Below are positions 51,181 through 57,350 of a stretch of 57,350 bases of DNA, in pieces. Source of the stretch: Chloroflexota bacterium (GTDB lineage Bacteria > Chloroflexota > Chloroflexia > Chloroflexales > Roseiflexaceae); contig JACAEQ010000091.1 in assembly GCA_013388755.1 (NCBI GenBank), positions 1 through 57,350 of the forward strand. The letters run 5' to 3'. The notes beneath the pieces were generated by a model. That model made no database searches, was not told the DNA's origin, and saw nothing but the letters and a program-made list of their open reading frames with translations. Numbering within the stretch: the first letter of the stretch is position 1; each line of letters starts with the position of its first letter. A program made the position numbers and the translations under genes.

Positions 51181-51450
51181 GTGGCGCTGGAAAAAGACGA
51201 AAAGACGACGATCATCGCTGATTATCAGGTGCACAGCACCGATACCGGCTCACCACAGGTGCAGGTCGCATTACTGACGGAACGGATCAACGGCCTGATC
51301 GAGCACCTGAAGATCCACGCGCACGATCATCACTCACGACGCGGGTTGCTGAAACTGGTCGGGCGGCGCCGGCGATTGCTGGCGTATCTTGCCGGTAAGG
51401 ATAAAGAAAGCTACCGGAAGTTGATCGAGAGTCTGGGGTTGCGCCGGTAA
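51181..51450 (+). CDS. rpsO: 30S ribosomal protein S15
   Basis: An 89-residue protein of exact family length. It contains the S15 hallmarks [22 protein letters not shown] and [18 protein letters not shown] ending in [13 protein letters not shown]15 binds 16S rRNA early in small-subunit assembly. GTG start with AAGGAG at 7 nt. Followed by a terminator-like stem and pnp, the same order as in many bacteria. Confidence 0.97.
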   Translation: MALEKDEKTTIIADYQVHSTDTGSPQVQVALLTERINGLIEHLKIHAHDHHSRRGLLKLVGRRRRLLAYLAGKDKESYRKLIESLGLRR

Positions 51451-51523
51451 CACCATGCAGGGTGTCACACTATCTGATCCCGTCAGAGCGCCGGAAGGCA
51501 ACGAAGGTCGTATTGCATGATAC

Positions 51524-51555
51524 CGCGGACCCGGGGCGCGTTCCCTGGGTCCGCG
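51524..51555 (+). terminator. Hairpin between rpsO and pnp
   Basis: CGCGGACCC (51524-51532) pairs perfectly with GGGTCCGCG (51547-51555); the loop has a further short GGGG/CCC complement. Only a weak T-rich tail (CTTGTTG) follows, so termination may be partial and allow read-through into pnp. Confidence 0.6.
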
Positions 51556-51581
51556 CTTGTTGCAGGCAGGTTGTCAGGTTG

Positions 51582-51651
51582 CGGGTCGTTAGGGATTGGA
51601 GCTTGTGGTTGAATCATCATTCAAACACAGCCTCCAGTACCTAACGTCCCG
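51582..51651 (+). promoter_or_regulatory. Long imperfect hairpin in the pnp leader
   Basis: A symmetric 70-nt stem: CGGG/CCCG, CGTTAGG/CCTAACG, GGAG/CTCC, TGTG/CACA and TTGAAT/ATTCAA pair in order, separated by symmetric internal loops of 1, 4, 2 and 1 nt, around a CATC tetraloop. It ends 37 nt before the pnp ATG. Long irregular stems at this place are cut by RNase III in E. coli to allow PNPase autoregulation; the same role is inferred here. Confidence 0.65.
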
Positions 51652-51688
51652 TGTTGGGTCGGGTAAGACCCACATGTAAGGAAGGAAC

Positions 51689-53941
51689 ATGTCAGAACGT
51701 CAGGTACACGCGGTGAGCGCCGAGATCGCTGGCCGCACGCTAACACTGGAGACGGGCCGGCTCGCTGAACAGGCCGATGGTGCGGTAACCGTCCGGTACG
51801 GCGATACGGTCTTGCTGGCAACGGTCGTCGCCTCGAAGGAACCTCGCCCGGGGGTTGACTTCTTCCCGCTGACCGTTGATTACGAAGAGAAGATGTATGC
51901 CGCCGGCAAGATTCCCGGCAGCTTCTTCAAGCGCGAGGGGAAGCCCACAGAGAACGCCATCCTCACCGCCCGCCTCACCGATCGCCCACTCCGCCCGCTG
52001 TTTCCCGAAGGGTATCGTAACGAGGTTCAGGTCATCGTCACCACATTTTCGATCGATATGGTGAATGACCCCGGCCCGCTGGCGATTATCGGCGCCTCGG
52101 CGGCGCTGGCAATCTCCGATATCCCGTTCCTTGGCCCGGTCGGCGCGGTACAGGTCGGCTATATTGATGGCCAGTTGCAGGTCAACCCGACCATGTCCGA
52201 CATGGTCAACAGCCGGCTTGACCTGGTGGTTGCCGGTACGCGCGACGCGGTGCTGATGGTCGAGGCTGGAGCGAAAGAACTGTCCGAGGAGGTGATGCTT
52301 GAGGCAGTCATTCAGGGCCATGCTGTCTGCAAGCAACTCTGCGATTTGCAGAATGAACTGGTGCGGCTGGCCGGGCGTCCGAAACGGGAGTTTACGCCGC
52401 CGCCAGTTGACACGTCGCTTGAGCAGGCGATTGCAGCCTGGATGGGCAACCGGCTGTACGAAGCGATCACCGACTCGAACAAGACGATACGCGATCAACA
52501 GACCCAGGCGCTCAAGCAGGAAGTGATCGCCCACTTTACCGCCGATGAGCCGGAGGAAGAAGTGGCAGCACGCACTGCCGCGGTTTCCGAGGCTTTCGAG
52601 AATCTGCTCTACGAGCAAGTGCGCCGCATGATCCTCGATAGCGGCGAGCGTGTTGACGGGCGTGGGCCAAAGGACATCCGGCCAATCTCCGTCGAGGTGG
52701 GCCTCATCCCGCGGGTCCATGGCTCCGGTCTGTTTACTCGCGGCCAGACCCAGGTGCTCACGATTGCGACCCTCGGTTCGCCGGGCGATGAACAGCGCCT
52801 CGATGACCTGGGGATTGAGACGACCAAGCGCTATATTCACCATTATAACTTCCCACCATTCAGCACCGGTGAAGTGAAGCGGCTTGGCTCGCCACGCCGG
52901 CGCGACATTGGGCACGGCGCGCTGGCCGAGCGCTCCTTGCTGGCCGTGCTACCACCAAAGGAAGAGTTCGCCTATACGATGCGCCTCGTGTCCGAGACGC
53001 TGTCGTCCAATGGCTCTTCATCAATGGCATCGGTCTGTGGCTCGACGCTGGCGCTGATGGATGCCGGCGTTCCGATCAAAGCGCCGGTGGCCGGCGTCGC
53101 GATGGGCCTGATTACTGCCAGCGACGGTCGCTGGCGCGTGCTGACCGATATTCAGGGTATTGAGGATCACCTCGGCGACATGGATTTCAAGGTCGCCGGG
53201 ACAGCCGATGGCATTACCGGTCTACAGATGGACATCAAAACGACCGGGATCACATATGACATCATGCGTGAAGCGTTTGCCCAGACGCGCGAAGGCCGGT
53301 TATACATCCTCGATAAGATGAATGCGGTGATTAACGCGCCGCGCCGTGAGATGTCGCCATATGCACCGCGAATCATCACGCTGCAGATCAACCCCGACAA
53401 GATCGGCGCATTGATTGGTCCGGGTGGCAAGACGATCCGCGGTATCACGGAAGCCACCGGGGCACAGATTGATGTTGAAGATGATGGGCGGGTCTTCGTT
53501 TCAACTGCCGACGGCGAGGCGGCGCAACAGGCTGTTGCAATGATTGAGGCGCTGACACGCGAGATCAAGGTCGGTGACATCTTCCTGGGCAAGGTCGTGC
53601 GCATCATGCCGTTTGGCGCCTTCGTGAACCTTGTACCGGGCAAGGATGGTATGGTGCACGTCTCCGAACTCGATGTCAGCCGGGTCGAGAACGTCGAAGA
53701 CGTCGTCAAAATGGGCGATGAGATCAATGTGATGGTGATCGGGATCGAGCCCGGCACCGGTAAGGTGAGCCTGTCGCGCCGCGCGCTGCTGACAGGTGAG
53801 ACGGCGGAGGACCGGCGGGCGGCGGGCGCCGGGCGTGGCCTGCGTGATGGTGGGGCGCGTGGCAGCGATCGTGGCTCGCGCGGCGACGGCGATCGTGGCC
53901 CACGCGGCGATGGCGATCGCCAGCGCCCCCGACGGCGGTAA
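51689..53941 (+). CDS. pnp: Polyribonucleotide nucleotidyltransferase (PNPase)
   Basis: A 750-residue trimeric 3'-to-5' phosphorolytic exoribonuclease. Two RNase PH domains flank a helical linker; the second carries RRRDIGHGALAERSL and the catalytic DIQGIEDHLGDMDFK. A KH domain (GALIGPGGKTI, about 570) and an S1 domain (about 629-700, MPFGAFVNLVPGKDGMVHVSEL) follow. The last 35 residues are Arg/Gly/Asp-rich and probably disordered. ATG 51689 has AAGGAAGG upstream. Confidence 0.97.
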   Translation: MSERQVHAVSAEIAGRTLTLETGRLAEQADGAVTVRYGDTVLLATVVASKEPRPGVDFFPLTVDYEEKMYAAGKIPGSFFKREGKPTENAILTARLTDRPLRPLFPEGYRNEVQVIVTTFSIDMVNDPGPLAIIGASAALAISDIPFLGPVGAVQVGYIDGQLQVNPTMSDMVNSRLDLVVAGTRDAVLMVEAGAKELSEEVMLEAVIQGHAVCKQLCDLQNELVRLAGRPKREFTPPPVDTSLEQAIAAWMGNRLYEAITDSNKTIRDQQTQALKQEVIAHFTADEPEEEVAARTAAVSEAFENLLYEQVRRMILDSGERVDGRGPKDIRPISVEVGLIPRVHGSGLFTRGQTQVLTIATLGSPGDEQRLDDLGIETTKRYIHHYNFPPFSTGEVKRLGSPRRRDIGHGALAERSLLAVLPPKEEFAYTMRLVSETLSSNGSSSMASVCGSTLALMDAGVPIKAPVAGVAMGLITASDGRWRVLTDIQGIEDHLGDMDFKVAGTADGITGLQMDIKTTGITYDIMREAFAQTREGRLYILDKMNAVINAPRREMSPYAPRIITLQINPDKIGALIGPGGKTIRGITEATGAQIDVEDDGRVFVSTADGEAAQQAVAMIEALTREIKVGDIFLGKVVRIMPFGAFVNLVPGKDGMVHVSELDVSRVENVEDVVKMGDEINVMVIGIEPGTGKVSLSRRALLTGETAEDRRAAGAGRGLRDGGARGSDRGSRGDGDRGPRGDGDRQRPRRR

Positions 53942-54027
53942 CACCGGCCCATACCACTGGATGCATGGGGTCCATAGGGAGCGATGCAGCACGCTGCACC
54001 GCTCCTTGCATCTGCGAGATGCTCCGT

Positions 54028-54495
54028 ATGTTGGGATTGAACGTGACGATTGTGCCTGAACGCCCGGATCAGCCGGACGTCGTGCAACTCCTTGCCGAAC
54101 TGGATGCCTACCAGTCCGCCCTCTATCCGCCGGAGAGCAACCACCTGCTCAGCATTGCGGAACTACTGGATCCAGGGATTCACTTTCTCGTCGCTCGCCG
54201 GGCCGGTGTGGCCACTGGTTGTGGCGCGTTACGTTTCGCCGACGGTTATGCCGAGATCAAGCGAATGTACGTCCGCCCGGATCAGCGTGGCGCCGGTATC
54301 GGGCGCGCCATTCTCGACGCCCTGTGCCTGGCAGCCGCTGCGCGCGGGGTCGGTCTCGTCCGTCTCGAAACAGGCATTGCCCAGCCGGAGGCCATACAAC
54401 TCTATGAACGGGCCGGCTTCTCTCGTATCGGATCATTCGGCGCCTATCCCGACGACCCCTTGAGCCTGTTTTATGAACGCCGGTTGGAGCTATGA
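54028..54495 (+). CDS. GNAT-family N-acetyltransferase
   Basis: A 155-residue acetyltransferase with YVRPDQRGAGIGRAIL (acetyl-CoA loop) and LYERAGFSRIGSFG. The start is uncertain: ATG 54028, ATG 54019 and GTG 54043 all lack a clear ribosome binding site. Its stop overlaps the ATG of the permease gene (ATGA), so the two are coupled. The substrate is unknown. Confidence 0.85.
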   Translation: MLGLNVTIVPERPDQPDVVQLLAELDAYQSALYPPESNHLLSIAELLDPGIHFLVARRAGVATGCGALRFADGYAEIKRMYVRPDQRGAGIGRAILDALCLAAAARGVGLVRLETGIAQPEAIQLYERAGFSRIGSFGAYPDDPLSLFYERRLEL

Positions 54496-55706
54496 CCTGG
54501 CTTTCCTGGCTGACCGTAGCAATTGTCATTGCCACGATCGCCGGCATTGCTGCTGGACGCTGGCCGTGGGTGCGCGCGGATCGCGCCACGATCGTGCTGA
54601 TCGGCGCGGCGGCCCTGTTCGCCTGTGGTGCGCTGACGCTCGAACAGGCATTCGAGGCGCTCGATCTCGATACACTCCTGCTATTGTTCAGTATGATGGT
54701 GCTCAATGGCCAGCTCTATATCGCTGTCTTCTTCGGCATCGTCGCGCAACGTGTCGTGCGGGTGGCGCGCGGGCCGCGCACATTGCTGGCGCTGGTTATC
54801 GTCGCATCTGGTGTACTCTCAGCACTCTTCCTCAACGACACCATCGTCCTGATGCTCACACCCCTGGTTATCGACACGACACGCGCGCTCCGGCGCGACC
54901 CGATACCGTACCTGGTCGGCCTGGCCACTGCCGCAAACGTTGGCTCTACGGCAACGATCACCGGTAATCCACAGAACATGATTATCGGCAGCGCTTCCGG
55001 CATTTCGTACACGGCGTTCGCGGCGGCACTTGCGCCGACGGCGCTGATTGGCCTGGCGATCTGCTGGCTGGTGCTGGTGCTGATCTATCGTACGGAGTTT
55101 CAACCGGTTCGCTTCGAGGTGCCGGTGGTCGGCCGGGTGCGCGTCTATCCCCCGTTGTTGCGCAAAACCGCGATCGTCATTCCGACAATGCTTGTACTGT
55201 TGCTGCTTGGTACCCCTGTGCCACTGGCATCGTTTCTCGCGGCTGCCATCCTGCTTGCCACGCGTCGGTTACGGCCGGATCGGATCTGGAAGATGGTTGA
55301 CTGGCCGCTGCTGATCTTTTTCAGCGGCCTCTTCGTGGTGACAGGTAGCCTGCAGGCGCGGGGGATCACCACGCAACTCTTCGCTCTGACCGCACCACTG
55401 ACCGGCGGCAGCCTGATAGTCTTCGGGCTGGTGGCAGTTCTGCTGTCGAACCTGATCAGCAACGTCCCGGCGGTGCTGGTCCTGCAGGGTCTGATCCCCG
55501 CGCTGGCGGAACCTGAACGGGGCTGGTTGATGCTGGCGGCGGCTTCGACGCTGGCAGGGAACCTGACATTACTTGGTTCGGTGGCGAACCTGATCGTCGC
55601 CGAACTTGCGGCACGCTGGGGCATACGCCTTACCTTCGGCGCCTACCTGCGCGCCGGTGTGCCAATTACGATCCTGACGCTGCTTGTTGCATTTCTGCTC
55701 GTGTAA
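54492..55706 (+). CDS. ArsB/NhaD-superfamily (SLC13-like) anion permease
   Basis: A 404-residue protein with about eleven membrane helices. The re-entrant motifs FLNDTIVLMLTPLVI and NVGSTATITGNPQNMIIGSASGI in the first half and NLISNVPAVLVL with GNLTLLGSVANLIV in the second half are those of the ion transporter superfamily that includes ArsB, NhaD and citrate/sulfate carriers. No arsenic genes are adjacent. Coupled to the GNAT gene by an ATGA overlap. Confidence 0.87.
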   Translation: MTWLSWLTVAIVIATIAGIAAGRWPWVRADRATIVLIGAAALFACGALTLEQAFEALDLDTLLLLFSMMVLNGQLYIAVFFGIVAQRVVRVARGPRTLLALVIVASGVLSALFLNDTIVLMLTPLVIDTTRALRRDPIPYLVGLATAANVGSTATITGNPQNMIIGSASGISYTAFAAALAPTALIGLAICWLVLVLIYRTEFQPVRFEVPVVGRVRVYPPLLRKTAIVIPTMLVLLLLGTPVPLASFLAAAILLATRRLRPDRIWKMVDWPLLIFFSGLFVVTGSLQARGITTQLFALTAPLTGGSLIVFGLVAVLLSNLISNVPAVLVLQGLIPALAEPERGWLMLAAASTLAGNLTLLGSVANLIVAELAARWGIRLTFGAYLRAGVPITILTLLVAFLLV

Positions 55707-55771
55707 CCTGGTGCCGGTGCCATGCATCATAGCAACGGAACGAAGAACAGTGCTGATACCGGGAGGTTCCC

Positions 55772-55975
55772 TTGCCACTGTACGAGTACGTCTGCCAGGA
55801 GTGCAGCGCGCGCTTCGAGAAACTGGTGCGCGCCAGCCAGGATGATGCGAGCGTTGTGTGTCCGTCGTGCGGTGCAACGCACGCCACACGCGCATTCTCA
55901 ACGTTTGCCACGAGCGGCACAGCGCGCAGCGCCGCGCCAGCTCCCAGCAGCGCCGCCTGCGGCCCGGTTGGCTGA
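55772..55975 (+). CDS. FmdB-type zinc ribbon protein
   Basis: A 67-residue protein with a TTG start and GGGAGG 5 nt upstream. Cysteine pairs C8-x2-C11 and C30-x2-C33 form a zinc ribbon of the FmdB/CxxC family; the start PLYEYVCQECSARFE is typical. The Ala/Ser-rich tail is disordered. Role unknown, perhaps regulatory. Confidence 0.88.
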   Translation: MPLYEYVCQECSARFEKLVRASQDDASVVCPSCGATHATRAFSTFATSGTARSAAPAPSSAACGPVG

Positions 55976-56043
55976 GCACCCCGGCCACGGCGACCGTGAG
56001 TCGCCCCTCACAGCAGAGAGCATTCGATCGTACCGGATGACAG

Positions 56044-56127
56044 CACCCTGAGGAGCCGTGGAGCGGCGTACCGAAGGGTGCATGCCGTTTCTCCTGTTCC
56101 TTCTGTGTCTGCATGCAACCGGGTATC
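56044..56127 (+). repeat. Dispersed repeat CACCCTGAG...CGAAGGGTGCA, copy 2
   Basis: Related to 29190-29268: CACCCTGAGGAGCCGTG, GAGCGGCGTACCGAAGGGTG and ATGCAACCGGGTAT in the same order. It lies in the convergent gap between the FmdB-like gene and the phosphatase gene. Confidence 0.6.
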
Positions 56128-56707
56128 AGTCGTTCCGCTGCTCAATAATAGTGACCCCGGCATTGCGCAGATCGCGCGTCACAACACGCCAGTGGTGATC
56201 GCGCCGCAACGCCAGCAGGATCATGGAGATGATCCAGGCGTGCGACACGGCGGCAATGGCGCCGGCCGGTTCAGCAGTGATCCGCAACCAGGCGCTTCTG
56301 GCGCGACGGTATTCTGCGCCCCAGCTCGGGCCATGACCATGCGGGCGCGCCATGGCCGCAAATGAACGAATCCAGTGCCGTCGCAACGATGATGTGCGGC
56401 GGCGTTCGCTGGCCAGGCCTGGCACCACTTCACGCAGTTCCTCGATAATCACCGGCTCCAATCCCAGGCCCGCGCCAATGACTCGCGCCGTATGCAATGC
56501 GCGCACGAACGGGCTACTGTAGAGCCGGTCGATCCCCACACCGGCCAGTTGCTCGGCGAGCACACGCGCCTGGCGTTCGCCTTCAGCCGTCAGCGGAAGA
56601 TCAGGCATACGGCGCAATAACGTATTAAACTCCGCCACCGTGGTTGCCGCGCGCAGATTCATCACATTACCTTCGCTCTGTGCGTGGCGGATCAGATAGA
56701 CGCGCAT
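56126..56707 (-). CDS. Histidine phosphatase superfamily protein
   Basis: A 193-residue phosphoglycerate-mutase-like phosphatase. The N-terminal LIRHAQSEGN holds the phospho-accepting His8, YSSPFVRALHTA is the substrate loop, and the second histidine lies in AAVSHAWII. The acidic proton donor may lie in EELREV. Substrates vary widely in the family, from sugar phosphates to cobalamin intermediates. Confidence 0.87.
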   Translation of the reverse strand: MRVYLIRHAQSEGNVMNLRAATTVAEFNTLLRRMPDLPLTAEGERQARVLAEQLAGVGIDRLYSSPFVRALHTARVIGAGLGLEPVIIEELREVVPGLASERRRTSSLRRHWIRSFAAMARPHGHGPSWGAEYRRARSAWLRITAEPAGAIAAVSHAWIISMILLALRRDHHWRVVTRDLRNAGVTIIEQRND

Positions 56708-56995
56708 ACTCCTCCGCTGCTAATAGACGGTATGAACCGTACCAATCATACCCAACCTGGCCTGGACCGCGCAAGCGGCGCAATGGCTACATGTACTGCT
56801 TCGGAACGTGAGCACACCTTGTGTCCTCCAGGTCATTGCGCGCGAAGCGAAGCAATCCCCTCAAACACTGAACAGTTACTGTCAAGCACCCGGGTGCGGA
56901 GGTATCTCTTCCTGTGTGCCGGGCGGCGATACGTCTGAAGCATCGTATTCCTGCAACGCCTGTACTATGCTTGCAGCCAGCGAAAGGAGAACACC
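56708..56995. other. Intergenic region with partial dispersed repeat
   Basis: No gene is seen. Bases 56831-56857 (GTCATTGCGCGCGAAGCGAAGCAATCC as two blocks) are a half copy of the element at 28874-29030. The ribosome binding site of the next gene (AAAGGAG) ends about 6 nt before 56996. Confidence 0.5.
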
Positions 56996-57232
56996 ATGGA
57001 CGGTATCTTAATGACGATTGCATCAATTGGCGCCGCCGCGCTTGGTCGTGGGCTCACCGGGCGCGACATGCTCGACCCGCGCACACTCCTGGTAGGCGTA
57101 CTTGCCGCTTTTGCCGGGTTGAGTTTCGGTGCTGTACTGGGAACCGAGTGGGCACCATTGCTGGCATGCGCACTCGCGCTTGGTCTGAGTGCGTATCCGG
57201 CAGTTGAAGAGCCAGTGGATAGCGGCCACTAA
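56996..57232 (+). CDS. Small two-span membrane protein
   Basis: A 78-residue protein with AAAGGAG 6 nt before the ATG. Two hydrophobic segments (about 29-47 and 51-66) are joined by a short turn, and the C-terminus is acidic. It has no recognisable family. Translated with a strong ribosome binding site, so it is probably real. Confidence 0.65.
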   Translation: MDGILMTIASIGAAALGRGLTGRDMLDPRTLLVGVLAAFAGLSFGAVLGTEWAPLLACALALGLSAYPAVEEPVDSGH

Positions 57233-57261
57233 GTACAGGCTATCATATATTTGATCCGAGT

Positions 57262-57290
57262 TTGACATGATCCGTTTGGCATCGTATCCT
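57262..57290 (+). promoter_or_regulatory. Promoter of the transposase gene at the edge
   Basis: A consensus TTGACA (57262-57267), 17 nt, TATCCT (57285-57290). Start near 57297, just before the GGAGG ribosome binding site. Confidence 0.55.
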
Positions 57291-57310
57291 GGGTGATGGA
57301 GGTATCAGGT

Positions 57311-57350
57311 ATGCGTGGCCCAAAGCCCTTGTATCCCATTCACTTATCGA
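57311..57350 (+). CDS. IS630-type transposase, 5' fragment cut by window end
   Basis: Thirteen codons (MRGPKPLYPIHLS) are visible, with GGAGG (57298-57302) 8 nt upstream. The MRGPKP...I.LS start is typical of IS630-family transposases that begin with a helix-turn-helix domain. The rest lies outside, so neither integrity nor terminal repeats can be judged. Confidence 0.5.
   Translation, partial: MRGPKPLYPIHLS

Overview
The window is a GC-rich bacterial chromosome segment, most likely from a Chloroflexota (Chloroflexales-like) organism. That placement is inference. It rests on the codon style, RNase J used alongside PNPase, a FG-GAP protein with a long Thr/Pro/Ser linker, and dispersed CATTGCG...GAAGCAATC repeats. 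There is no 16S rRNA gene, and a magnesium-chelatase-like ATPase alone does not prove phototrophy. Gene density is high. Promoters look like sigma-A sites, often with an extended -10, and many genes are coupled by ATGA or GTGA overlaps.

Layout. 1-5.4 kb: a truncated membrane-anchored alpha/beta hydrolase, a degraded intergenic stretch, and a large membrane protein of the DUF2142/glycosyltransferase type. 5.4-11.4 kb: a repeat block, then a five-gene minus-strand operon with a Tat-type lipoprotein binding protein, two permeases, an ATPase and a class III aminotransferase. 11.8-14 kb: an orphan OmpR-type response regulator facing an orphan TadZ/CpaE-like ATPase. 14-16.3 kb: a secreted FG-GAP protein. 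16.3-21.8 kb: a minus-strand cassette of a double-domain peptidoglycan amidase-like protein, a CHAT-domain protease-like protein and a small membrane-tailed AAA/STAND-like ATPase; this is the best candidate for an undescribed system. A tRNA with a CAT anticodon follows, read from a promoter divergent to the amidase promoter.

22-29 kb: an MFS transporter, a sugar-nucleotide epimerase, an ArsR/DUF2087 regulator, and an overlapping three-gene operon (flippase-like protein, FAD oxidoreductase, small membrane protein). Two small membrane proteins follow, the first behind a CRP-like palindrome. 29-38 kb: a family 4 uracil-DNA glycosylase, a PH-like membrane protein, RNase J, RimI, a duplicated-domain lipoprotein, a coiled-coil membrane protein, an alpha/beta hydrolase, a sugar nucleotidyltransferase and a McrB-like ATPase. 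38.4-50.7 kb: eleven minus-strand genes in close array, namely CYTH, CHAD, GNAT, SbcC, a SUMF1-like protein, D-lyxose isomerase-like, RlmI-like, a divergent ArgJ, a Lon-substrate-domain protein, YlxP and a ChlI-like AAA+.

50.7-57.35 kb: rpsO and pnp separated by a terminator-like stem and a 70-nt imperfect hairpin in the pnp leader, then GNAT, an ArsB/NhaD-type permease, an FmdB zinc ribbon, a histidine phosphatase, a small membrane protein and the first codons of an IS630-type transposase at the edge.

Functional links. RNase J and rpsO-pnp form an RNA maturation and decay core. CYTH-CHAD suggests polyphosphate or triphosphate metabolism. The ABC transporter and aminotransferase look like uptake and first catabolic step for an amine or amino acid. 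The CHAT/ATPase/amidase cassette could be a regulated proteolysis or cell-lysis module, but its activity cannot be read from sequence alone.
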